Source: Chloropicon primus
Taxonomy: Eukaryota; Chlorophyta; Chloropicophyceae; Chloropicales; Chloropicaceae
Assembly (NCBI GenBank): GCA_023205875.1
Contig: CP060755.1
Coordinates: 434,001 to 498,000, forward strand
Reading direction: 5' to 3'
DNA: 64,000 nt
The notes beneath the pieces are model-generated. The model had not been told where the DNA came from. It ran no database searches and saw only the letters and a list, made by a program, of their open reading frames with translations. Positions within the stretch are counted from its first letter, which is position 1. Each line of letters starts with the position of its first letter. A program made the translations under genes and the position numbers. Below, one piece after another: positions 38,752-48,800 of the stretch.

Positions 38752-40870
38752 TTAAGTGTACTTACTTAACGTTTTAACGACTGCCGGCGGAGAAGATGGA
38801 AACGTACACATTATTGTTAGGAGCCCAACGAAGCGATGCCTTGCGTCGCGCTCGCGCCTTACCTTTGTCCATGTTGCCAAGATACTTCTCGGCATTCTCG
38901 AGTTTCTTCTCCCTGTCTTGAATATTCAGAATCAATTTCTTTTCCCTCTGCATGCTTCTGTTCAGCTCAGACCTCAAATACGCGATCTGCTCTTCTTGCC
39001 CGTCCTGGATTCTACTCTCCGTGGCGTCGCTTGGGTCGTGCTCCTGGTACATCGTTCTGGCCGACCTTCCGGCATTGTAAGTGCTGAAGTGGGAGGTTTT
39101 GAACTTGTCCAGCTCCTGCCTTTGCATCTGCATCCTCTTCATCTGGCTCTCGTACTGCATCCTCATCCCGTTGAGCTCGTGCTCCTGCCGCTCTATCAGG
39201 GCTTGCATCTCCTGGTACTTTGATCTGCTCCGCTCGGCGTCAAGATCCTTCTCCTTGAGCAGGCTGCCCATCTTCTCTATGTGCTCGTCCGCGGATGTCA
39301 GCCGCCTCATGAGATTGCTCGCGTTAGACTGCAGGGACGACAGCTCCTCTTTCTGCAACCTGTAAGCGCTTGCCGTCTCGTTCAGCGTCATTTCCATCTC
39401 TCTCTCCTTCCCGCGAAGCTTCGACACCTCAGCCATCATCGCCTCAACGTTTCGCCTCTCCTTCTCCAGCAGCTCCACCACGGCTTCCTTCTCCCTCAGG
39501 GCTTCGTGGGCGGCCTCCTCCCTCTTCTCGATTTCTCTCTCGAACTCGGACTGGAGCCTCTCGCCGTCCCTCTTGGACTCGTGCAGCTGCTGGCAGGCTG
39601 ATTCCATCTCCTGGTCAAGGGTGTTGATCCGCTTCTCGAGGGCATCGATCATGCTCTGCTTGGAGTACCGCTCCGCCTCGAGTGAGGCGACTTTCCTTTG
39701 CAGCGTCCTGCCCGCCTCCTTGTACTTCCTGCAGGTGGAGACCCTCGAGTCCAACTTTTCCTGTAGCTTGTACAAGGATTTCTGCATCGCGTCCACTTTC
39801 TTCCTCTGCTCTCTCTCGTGGAGCTCGAAGCCCAGCTTGGACTGTTGCGCGATCTGAGTCAGGCTGGACGGCACAGAAAACATTTGGGGGTCCCTGTGCC
39901 CAGAAGATTCTGGGCCACCGCCCCCAAGCCCCCAGGACGAGGGGGGCAGGCCCTGGGCAGATGCAGCTGCAGCGGCTTGGAGACGGCTGTCCTTCTCCTC
40001 GGCTTCCCTCCTCAGCCGTTTGATTTCGGCGTCCTTGCTCGCTGCCGTGCCCCTCAGCCTAGCGCAGTCTTTCGTGGCTTGGTCCAGCTGGTCGCCCAGC
40101 TCCTGCATCCGCCTCTTCAGCCTCTCGTGCTCGTTGCGGGAGAGGTCCTCGCCCAGCTTCTTCTCGTGCTTCACCAGGCTCAGGTCCCTCTTCAGCCGCA
40201 AAACCTGCTCCTCCCCCTCCTCCCTTTCTCTCTGGTGCCTCTTCGCGGCATCGAGCTGCACCTTGAACTCCTCCTTCAGCAGGTCTATCCTCTGGTTCTT
40301 CTCCTTGGAGACCTCCTTGAGCTTCCTCTGGTGTGCCGAGGAGTCCTCGTTGGCCTGCCTCAAGTCCTTGGAGAGCTTCCTCACTTGCTCGTTCTTGGAA
40401 AGGACCTCCTTCTCGAGCTTCAGGGTGCTTTGGGCGTGCTTTCGCTGCAGGTCCCTCTTCTCCTCGTCGCTCGCCTTCACCTCCTCCTTTACACTCTTCA
40501 CTTCCAGCAAGGTCTTTTGGAGCTGCCTCCTCAGGTCGATGAGCTCGATGTCCTTGTCGTTCACCGAGGCTCTCAGCGTTATCACCTCGGGACTCGCGAG
40601 GAAACCCCCGCCCGGGCTCGCGCCCGGATACTGGAGGCCGATGCCGCTCGTCATGTCCCCCGACGTATCCAACCCCCCGACGGCCGCTCTCTTCCCTCTA
40701 TCACCTTGGGCTCTTCCCCTCTCCTGAGCAACTAAGAGCTCGGGTGGGGTCTCAGAGGATTCGGTTCCAAATTCAAAGCCAAGGCCAAGGCCAAGGTCGT
40801 CTTGTTCCTCCACGCCAGATGAGTTCTTCGCTTTCAAGTCCACTGCCGTGCCCTTCTTCTTCCTTCCCAT
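38752..40870 (-). CDS. long coiled-coil protein, unknown family
   Basis: I do not recognise the family. Exon 1 is 38863-40870 and exon 2 is 38752-38780, separated by an 82-nt intron with a GTAAGG donor, a CTAAC branch-type site (complement of 38816-38820) and a GGCAG acceptor; the spliced protein is 678 aa ending VVKTLSKYT. If the intron is retained the frame stays open to 38774 and gives a basic tail. The N-terminal 115 residues are low complexity with a basic start (MGRKKKGTAVD). The rest is two coiled-coil blocks (about 115-305 and 345-665) separated by a Gly/Ser/Pro linker. Ciliary or centrosomal coiled-coil scaffolds look like this, but similarity by composition proves nothing. Confidence 0.75.
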
Positions 40871-41637
40871 CTCACCTCGCCATCTTTGTCGTCGCACTTG
40901 ACTTGAGTTGGGCTCTGGCCTCCCGACCTTTGAAAAAAAAAAAAAAAACTGGCGGGAAAAAAATGTCTCTCAATCAGTAACTGAAACTGAAACTGAAACT
41001 GAAACTGAAACTGAAACTGAAACTGGGACTGAGATGCAGATGATGGTGGTGGTACCGAGGAAAGAGGAAGGCAGAGAGAGCGGGGATGGGGGCGGTTCGC
41101 CACGCACACGCAGCAGCTTGACCTCGTTCGGATCCAAAGATCGCGTTGTCCCTTTGCCAAGCCAAATCCATCAAGAAGCAGAGGGCTGTTCTGACTCACA
41201 AGTTGTGTGGCTGAAACTGATGATGAATTGTAGGAATAGGTCGGCACGAAGGCCACGGAGACGGTGCTGCTGAATTCGATCCGTGGAGAGCGCGCGCCAG
41301 CCGCCTTCCTCGTCGATGTCGATCTTGTCGGTCACCATGTCACTGTCAACATCCAGGCCCTCGGCACAGAGGGTCCCTCGCCCTCCCATCGGATATCGGA
41401 GTCACAGCCCCCTGGATGGATGGACAAAGAACGGGATCTTGGATTCTGACCGAGCGAGGTGGATCACTCCGCCTGTGCATGGCAAACCGTGCTCCATCCC
41501 ACCAGTCCTCCATCAGTCACCGCCCTCCATCAGAGGTCCATCGATCCGGTTGCCTTAAAAAAGATCTGGAGAGATCAGCCGGCGGAGGACGAGAGACGGG
41601 AGGACGGAGACACGACGACGACGACGGCAGAGCGAGA
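40871..41637. other. divergent intergenic region with a hexamer array
   Basis: About 770 bp between the coiled-coil gene and the methyltransferase gene, with a CTGAAA array at 40981-41022 and a run of A residues at about 40933-40947. No gene is seen. Confidence 0.55.
40981..41022. repeat. CTGAAA hexanucleotide array
   Basis: Seven perfect CTGAAA units. Confidence 0.92.
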
Positions 41638-42890
41638 ATGGTGGGCGAGGTAGAGCGCACGGATTACGCGCCGCAGGGCACGATCATGGACGACCTTCGC
41701 GTCCTGAAAGCCATGTGGTTCGGGAATATTAAGGGTGGGAGCCACCAGGATCAGCTGGAGAGTTTCTACAACAAGCAGGTAAGGGGTGGGTTCGCCTTGG
41801 GGGGGGAGGGAGGAGAGGGAGCGGGTGGCTTCGTCGAGCCTGCTTCGCCCGCGGGGTCGACGTCGCCCTCGACCCCCCCCCCTTCGATTTCTGCCGCTTT
41901 CGCTCACGCGTCAGTACTGCCATCCTTTTTCGTTTCCATGCCAACGTGCTCCCGGTTGGCTTTGTTTGATCCTAGGCTCACCTGTATGATCAGTATCGGC
42001 ACAGAATGCTTCACGGCAGGAAGCCGCTGATGATGAAGATGCCGGTGCAGAAGGGTTGCGTTTGGGTGGATTTGGGTGGAGGCACCGCGAGCAACGTCGA
42101 GTTCTTCAGCAAGAGCGTGATGACGGACTGGTTCGACAAAGTGTATGTGGTCGACCTGACACCTAGCCTGGCCAAGGTCGCAAAGAAGCGCGTGGCGGAC
42201 AACAAGTGGGGTGGCAAGGTAAGCACGCGCGAGACTCTCGGTTTCTGGATCGGAAGGGAATCGAGGGAAAACCCAGCGGGAACGACACACTGAAACGGAC
42301 GTGCGCCAAAACTCTCTCCCTCTCTTTCCTCCTCTCTCATTTTCTGACGACGGGCGGGCGACCTGGTGCGCGCGTCACCAGGTGGAGATCATCCTCGGGG
42401 ACGCCACAGATCCAAAGCTCGAGGGCCTGCCGCCGTCAGGATCTTGCGATGTGGTCAGCATATCCTACGCGGTGACGATGATACCAAACTGGAAAGACGT
42501 TTTGCAGAACGCGTACAGGCTGCTGAAACCAGGTGGGCACATCTGTGTCTGTGACTTCACCCTGGATGCTGTAAGTCGGTCCCCCCCGCCCCCCTCGCCC
42601 CCTTCCGTGCTGCTTCTTTCCTCGCTGACGCCTTTGCTTCCATCGCAACTCTTCCCTCACGCACGCGCGCGTCTTGGGCCACCGGGTGACAGAAGAGTCA
42701 GTGGTCTGCCAGCAAGAAATTCTGGAAGTACCTCTTCAGCACGGATCACATCTACCTCAACGAGGAGCACATCACGACCTTGCAGACTATGTTCGAAGAG
42801 AAGCACCTGGAAGTCAGTTACGGCACGTTCCCTTACGTTCCACGTCTTCTCAAGTGCCCATACTATGCATTCATCGGGATGAAGAAGTAA
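41638..42890 (+). CDS. BtaB-like SAM-dependent methyltransferase
   Basis: Four exons (41638-41778, 41976-42218, 42382-42570, 42693-42890), all joined in phase 0, 256 aa. The sequence resembles the methyltransferase half of betaine-lipid synthase BTA1 (BtaB): an N-terminal LRVLKAMWF...HQDQLESFYNKQAHLYDQYR, LHGRKPLM, the SAM motif I VWVDLGGGTASNVEFF, VYVVDLTPSLAKVAKKR, ILGDATDPKLEG, SYAVTMIPNW and LKPGGHICVCDFT. BtaB adds three methyl groups to form the DGTS headgroup. The BtaA half that builds the homoserine ether in algal and fungal BTA1 is absent here, and the protein ends at FIGMKK. It could work with a separate BtaA, or act on another amine. The last three introns are 163, 122 and 197 nt in size; the first lacks a CTRAC site. 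Confidence 0.85.
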
Positions 42891-43083
42891 AGATCCACCA
42901 CGCATATAAACTGCTAATTATTTCTTTCTGTGAGTGGTGCGGTGCGTGAAAGAAACCACCAGAACCACGCTGGAGCCGGAGTCTTCCCTCTCTCCCCGGG
43001 CCTCCCCCTCCCCACCGGGATATGCTTCTTGACCCAAAATCCATCTTCTCCCTCTCCCGCCATTTTCGGAGGGCCGTTGCGCG

Positions 43084-44241
43084 ATGAGGGTGACGAAGGT
43101 GCTGCTGAGGGTGAAGGCGACGACGCGAGGGCGGGGGGGTGGCGTGGCGGTTGCTCGCGCCCAGGGCCAGAGCCCGGACCCCTCCCCCTCCTCCAGGGCA
43201 AGGGAACAGAAGCAGGGCGGCGACGATGCGGAGGACTCCTCTTACTTGCGAGAGAGGGAGAGGGAGAGGAGGATCGAGGAACGTTTTCGGAGCAAGGGGA
43301 GGGGTTACGAGGCGAACGGGTTCGGGGGTGGGGTGGAGGAGGAGGAAGAGGCGCAGGGGAGCGGGCTCTTGTACTTCGAGGAGAGGAAGTCCGAGGGGAA
43401 CGGGGCGTCTGCGCCGCTGGATCTTCTTCCCGAGCCCGAGGAGACTCGAGAGAGCTACAGCAGGCACTACAAGCTTCGCTCGAGCCCGGGGCCCAGCTCC
43501 TCCGGCGGCGCGTACGCGAGCATGCCCGATGAGCCCGTCTACGTGTCGAGGAGGGGCGGGAGGGGGAAGGGCGGGCGTGGCAGCGGCGGTGGGAGCAGGA
43601 ACGTGGGCGTGATCTCTGTCGCCTCGGTGGGCGGTTTGGTCTGCGCCTTGTCCCTGCTCTCCTACTCGGGGCAGCAGAGCTCCTACAGGACGATCGACAG
43701 CCAGCAGATCAGCATGTCGACCTTGCAGAGCGAGGTGGAGAAGGGCACGGACAAGTTGTTCGGCCACTGCAGGCACGAGGAGGCAGACAGGAACAAGTTG
43801 GTGAGCATCCAGGGTGCTTACAGGGTCGAGCTGCTGCGTCCCAGCGCAGCGAGGGCCTGGGAGGAGATGAGGGGGGACGCCAGGAGGGACGGGATCTCCC
43901 TGCACCTTGTGAGCGGGTTCAGGAGCGTCAAGCACCAAGAGGACTTGTACTTTGGGGTGAAGGCGGAGAGGGCCCAGTCCTCGAAGGAAAGAGCTAGGGT
44001 GTCGGCCCCTCCGGGGTTCAGTGAGCACCACACCGGGTACGCCTTGGACATTTGCGACGAGACTCTTACTCTCGACGAATCCTTTGCCTCAACGAGGGCG
44101 TACAGGTGGCTGCAGCGCAACGCCAGGGCCTACAATTTTGAGCTGAGTTTCCCAGAGAGCGGGGAGGTTGCTTTCGAGCCCTGGCACTGGAGGTTCGAGG
44201 GGGAAACCGAAGCGATAGAGCAGTTTTACGGCAGGAATTAA
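43084..44241 (+). CDS. VanY/LdcB-type D-alanyl-D-alanine carboxypeptidase
   Basis: A 385-aa intronless gene. Residues 1-175 are low complexity: a basic transit-like start (MRVTKVLLRVKATTRGRGGG), Arg/Glu-rich stretches and a Gly/Arg-rich linker. A hydrophobic helix follows (VGVISVASVGGLVCALSLLS, about 178-197), then the peptidase domain: LVSGFRSVKHQEDLY, FSEHHTGYALDI and VAFEPWHWRF. The zinc ligands of the family are present: His315 and Asp322 in SxHxxGxAxD and His368 in EPWH. These enzymes trim the terminal D-Ala of peptidoglycan stems. In a green alga this points to plastid peptidoglycan or to digestion of bacterial walls. The helix would anchor the domain across a membrane. It converges on the CCDC42 gene, with 72 bp between stops. 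Confidence 0.88.
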   Translation: MRVTKVLLRVKATTRGRGGGVAVARAQGQSPDPSPSSRAREQKQGGDDAEDSSYLRERERERRIEERFRSKGRGYEANGFGGGVEEEEEAQGSGLLYFEERKSEGNGASAPLDLLPEPEETRESYSRHYKLRSSPGPSSSGGAYASMPDEPVYVSRRGGRGKGGRGSGGGSRNVGVISVASVGGLVCALSLLSYSGQQSSYRTIDSQQISMSTLQSEVEKGTDKLFGHCRHEEADRNKLVSIQGAYRVELLRPSAARAWEEMRGDARRDGISLHLVSGFRSVKHQEDLYFGVKAERAQSSKERARVSAPPGFSEHHTGYALDICDETLTLDESFASTRAYRWLQRNARAYNFELSFPESGEVAFEPWHWRFEGETEAIEQFYGRN

Positions 44242-44313
44242 TAGGCACAAATCAATAATTTACAGGTGGTGTGATTGTCTTTCGTGTACATTATTCAAAG
44301 CCCCGGTTTTTCG

Positions 44314-45585
44314 CTACCTGTTCGAAGCACGGAACTGCTTGATGATTGATGCCATGTCCACCATGAATTCTCCGATGAAGTTGAGCTGGTCTATGGGCTT
44401 ATTGTGCTCGGGGTGCTTGAGCTTTGACATCTCCTTGCACCTTAGGCTCAAGTTCTCCGTGGCCATGCACACCTGTCCATGCTGCAACCTCTTCTGAGAC
44501 TCCGCCTGCATCGCGTAGTCCTTCTTGGACTCCAAGGCGAAGCAGATCCTCTCCTTCTCTTCCAGGTCCTTCTTCTTGCGACTGATCTTGTTATTCAAGT
44601 TCAGGATCTCATCCGTCCTGGTCTTTGTATACGTCTGAAGCTCCGCACGCGTGGCCTCGTTGGTCTCGCTCGTCCCCTTTGCTTGCTGCCTCAGGTCACC
44701 GTTAGTCGCTTCGAGGGTGGCGAACCTCATCAGGAGGTCAGAGATCTCGTGGTACTGGTCAGCAATATCAAGCACCTGCTCGAGGTACTTTTGATACCTC
44801 ATGTTCTTCTCCACAACGCTCGACGTGGACTCCTTTTCTGCCTTCAGCTCGTCCAGGAGAGCCTTGAGGGAAACGATGTCACCCTCCTTGATCCCTCTCA
44901 GCCTTCTTTCATCTATTGCCTTCTTGTCGGCCCTGTTGCGCTTGGCATCAGTCTCCTGAAGGAACTTGGAGAACTTGATGAGGGACTCTTGAAGCTCTAA
45001 ATCCTTCTTCTTCAGGCCCTGCTCACGCTTCTTGAACCCATCCTCCTTCCTGCAAAGGCACAAGAGGGAAACGAAGACGCGGGGTGTCAGCCCAGGAGGG
45101 AGGGGATGCCACAATCCGGCAGGCCAAGACATCAATCAATGGGGCCCTTGCACCTCTTACCTGTTGAATTCCACTTTCTGCTGCTCCAGCGACTCCTGGA
45201 CGTCGAACATCTGCCGCCTCTTCTCCAGCAACCGAGTCGCAGGCGTGACGTGCTCCATGACAAGGGTGTGCTGCCCAATTCTTCGAGACAGCACAGGAGA
45301 CAAGGTGTGACAAGTGGCAAGGAAAAGTAGGTGTCAGACATTATGTACCCCAAGTTTGTTTTGGCACGAGAAAAGGTGGCCAAGAAGCGAGGATCCCGCA
45401 GCCTGTCCCATCCCCCGACCCCCCGTGCCACAAGCGCTTAGGTTTGGCCCCAAGCCAAACCATTCTAGCTATATATGTAGTCCTCGCCTCGCCTTTGTTT
45501 TTTTGTTGTCCCCCCCACCCCCAAAAAACACTTACTTTTTCTTGGCCGTCCGCATCATGGCGGAAGTATCCGAAGCGTCAACCAT
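44314..45585 (-). CDS. CCDC42/CFAP73-family ciliary coiled-coil protein
   Basis: Exons 45536-45585, 45161-45280 and 44314-45049 give 301 aa, the usual family length (about 300-316). Both introns are phase 2, with GTAAG donors and CTGAC sites 53 and 37 nt before the acceptors. The joined N-terminus reads MVDASDTSAMMRTAKKKIGQ, then VTPATRLLEKRRQMFDVQES and, across the second junction, VEFNRKEDGFKKREQGLKKK followed by DLELQESLIKFSKFLQETDA: the DUF4200 signature shared by CCDC42, CFAP73 (MIA2) and CFAP100. A coiled coil continues to the end. CFAP73 forms the MIA complex at the base of inner arm dynein f; CCDC42 is a centrosomal relative. Which paralogue this is cannot be settled by eye. Confidence 0.88.
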
Positions 45586-45844
45586 CTCTCTGCACAAACC
45601 CTTCCCCCCCTCTCTTCTCTTCTCCTCTTCCCCTCTCCTCTCCCTTGGCCCGCTCGTTCGCCTTGGTCTCGGTCCTCCTCGTACGACTGACTGGCCACCT
45701 CTCTCTCTCTCGCCTTTGACCGTTGGTGAAAAAAAAATCGAAAATGGAGAGGAGGAAAGGACTGGAACTGGACTGGACTGTATAACGGGGGAAAAGGGGT
45801 TAGAGGATGATATCGGATGAACTACAAAAGGTTGGTACGAGGGA

Positions 45845-48800
45845 TTACTCCTCCACGCCCTCGGGGATGGCCAAGGAAGCGAATGCAGCACCGGCGTCGA
45901 TTGCTCCAGCAACCTTGAGCCTTTCGAGGGCCTTTTCGCTTCCCACGGCTTGCAGCCAAACGGCGAAGGCCTTCCTCATGATGTAAATAGAGACCATGTT
46001 CGTGATCGGGCCTCCTTTCGTCTTCACCTTTTGCTCGATCTTGTTCAAAAGCTCCTCGTTCGCGTTCACGAGATCCGAAACTTTGGGCCGATTCGTTTCA
46101 TCCGCCCAGACCTGGGTAGGTAGTTGAGTGGGCACGAAGCTTGCTCGCCTGTTGAGGGCTTTGAACGCTTGCACCGAAGACGTCTCCCGTTTCTTCTTCT
46201 TCTTGATGCTCTGCAGCTCCTTCAGTTTTCTCGTGAGCAGCTTCATTTCCTCCAATTCTTTCACCAGGTCTCTGTTCTCGCTTTGCAGGGAGGAAAGATG
46301 TCTAAGAACGCAAGTGAATTCCTTGATGTCGCTTTCGACCTCCATCAGTTTGTCAAACTGCTTGTTGGTGATCTTGTCATAAATGATGGACAGCAAACCT
46401 TTGTACTTGACAAAATTGCCCTTCACTTTTTCCAATTCCTTCATGTCTGCTTTCAGCTCCTTGAGCTCCAACTCTTGATTCTCAGACCTCTCCTTCGCCT
46501 CGTCGAGCTGTTCCGTCCTCTTCTGAAGCCTCTCATTCTCGCTCCTCAAGATCCTGACCTCAGACTTTTGGGTGTCCACGGCGCTTTGCAACTTCGATAC
46601 GTTCCTTTCCATCTCGTCTAGCTGCGACAGCCGGCCAGCGATGTCACTGTCTTTCGCTTTCAGCTGGATCGCTCTCTTGTCGTTCATCGCAACGAGCCTG
46701 TCCCTCTCGCTCTTCAATTGATCGATCTCGTCGTTCTGGTTCTCGATCGTGGCCTCCAAATCTGCGTGGGCGCCCTCCAAATTTCCAAGATTCTGCAGCT
46801 TCTTGGCTTTCTTGTCGACTGCCTGCTGCAGCTTGTCCTTCTCAGCCTTTAGTGACCTGATCTCTTCTGTCTGGGCTTCCACCCTTCCTTCAAGTTTGGA
46901 AACCTGCAGCGCTTTCTCGGACACCTCGGCGTCCTTGTTCTGCACCTGAACTCCCCTTCTCTCAATGGTCTCCTTCAGTTTATCCTTGTCGCTCATCAGC
47001 GTCTTTATCTGATCCGACTGAGACTCGATCTTCTCCTGGTACTCGGCAAGCTTTCGGTGCAAGTCCTCCAGCTGGGAGGCCTTCTCGGACATGCCGGTAT
47101 CCCTGTCTTCCAACCTCTTCGCCTGCTTCTCCAGGCTCTGCTGAAGCTGCGCATTCGTTTCCTTCACAGCCTTGAGTTCTTCCTTCTGCGCCTCAGTTGC
47201 AGACTCCAGCCCGGCCTTTACCTTGTTCATCTCCTCGATCTTGACCTTTTTCTTCGCAAGGGACTGGTTCAGTGATTCCATTTCGTTGTTGAGCTCCACG
47301 TTGTTCTCGAGATAGCCATCAACAAGGGACTCGAGCTCACTCTTTTGCTGCTCAAGATCTGACAGCTTCGAGTTCTTCTTCGCTATGCTGTCTTGCAAGG
47401 CTTCCTTGTCCGCCTTGAGGCTGGAAATCTCCTCCTCGTAGACCATCGCATTGGTGATCAGTTCCATCTTGGCCTGCTCGACGTCCTGCAGCTTGTTGGA
47501 TCTCACGCTGACAGACTCGTGAAGAGCCTGTATCTCAGCTTTCAGTTCCCTTATTTCTGTAACGTAATTCTCCTTGTGGGCCTCCAATTCCGTGTTTTGC
47601 TGTCGAATTTCCTCCAACTTTGATTCCTTTTCTGCCAACGTGTCCTCGAAGGAAGATTTCGTGTTGGTCAGCTCCATGTTGTTCTCGACATACTTGTCGA
47701 GCTTCGCTTTTAGCTCTAGCTTCTCCTTGATCGTAGTTTGGAGCTCGTCGTAAACTTTCGTGTACCTTTCGTCCAGGTCTTGAACTTTCAGTTGCTCCTT
47801 CTCGATGTCCAAGTCATACGACATGTACTTGATGTTCAGTTCCTCTGCATGCCTCTTGCTTTTCGCGAGGTCGCTCAAGGCTGCCTCTAAATTCTCTTGC
47901 AAGTCGTTCGTCATCTCGTGCAGGAGAGTCGTTTCCTGGTTGTGCCCCGTTTGCTGCTCGTCCATCCTCTTCCTCAAGCCATCGCAGCTTTCTTCCAGGG
48001 TCTTGATCTCGTCCTCCTTGAGCTTCAAGATGTCACTCATTTCCTTGTTGCTCTTCTCCGAGGTCTGCACGAAATGCTCCGAGAGGTCCGTGTGCTTCTT
48101 GTACAGCATATCGTAAACCTTCTTCTGGCTCTGGATTTCCGTCTGAAGCTGCTCCAGCTCTTTCTCGTTCGCGTACTTGGCCCCCTTCAGCTCGTCAATG
48201 TTTTTGTTCGCCTTGGTGAGGGCCTCCCTGGCCTCATCGCCCGCCTCCCTCAAACTCTGAATCGTCTCGTCAGAATTCTTCGTCAAAATATCCAGCTGAA
48301 TCTGCCTGGCGTTGAGGGCCGCGTCCGCGTCATCCTTGACCTCCTGAAGCTTTGAGATCTCCTCCAAGATCACGGGAAGGACTTCGTTCAGCTTCCACCC
48401 TTCTTCCAACATTTTCTTCTCGGTGTCGTCGTCCCGCAGCATGGACAAAATCATGACGATGTTCTTCTCGTAGTAGTTCTTCAAAGACTTGAACTTCTCG
48501 TCGGTCTTGCTCTGCTGGGCGTACATCTTGTTTGCTATCGCTTTGAAAAAGTAAGTGATTTGCTCCCTGCAGACGTCTAGCTCGTTCTGCACGTTCGACT
48601 TTAAGTCCAAGTGAGCCAGGGAAAGCATTGAGATGTTCTTCGATACATTGGGCAAGAGGTTCCTGCTCGCTTCCATTGCTTGAAGGAACCCTTCCTGCTT
48701 CGACCGGATCGCGTCTTGCTTTGCATCAGACAGCTCCTTTTCAAGCTTGACTTGGTTTGCATCTCCCCTCTCCAAGGCCGCCGCGGCTTCCTTGAGCTCG

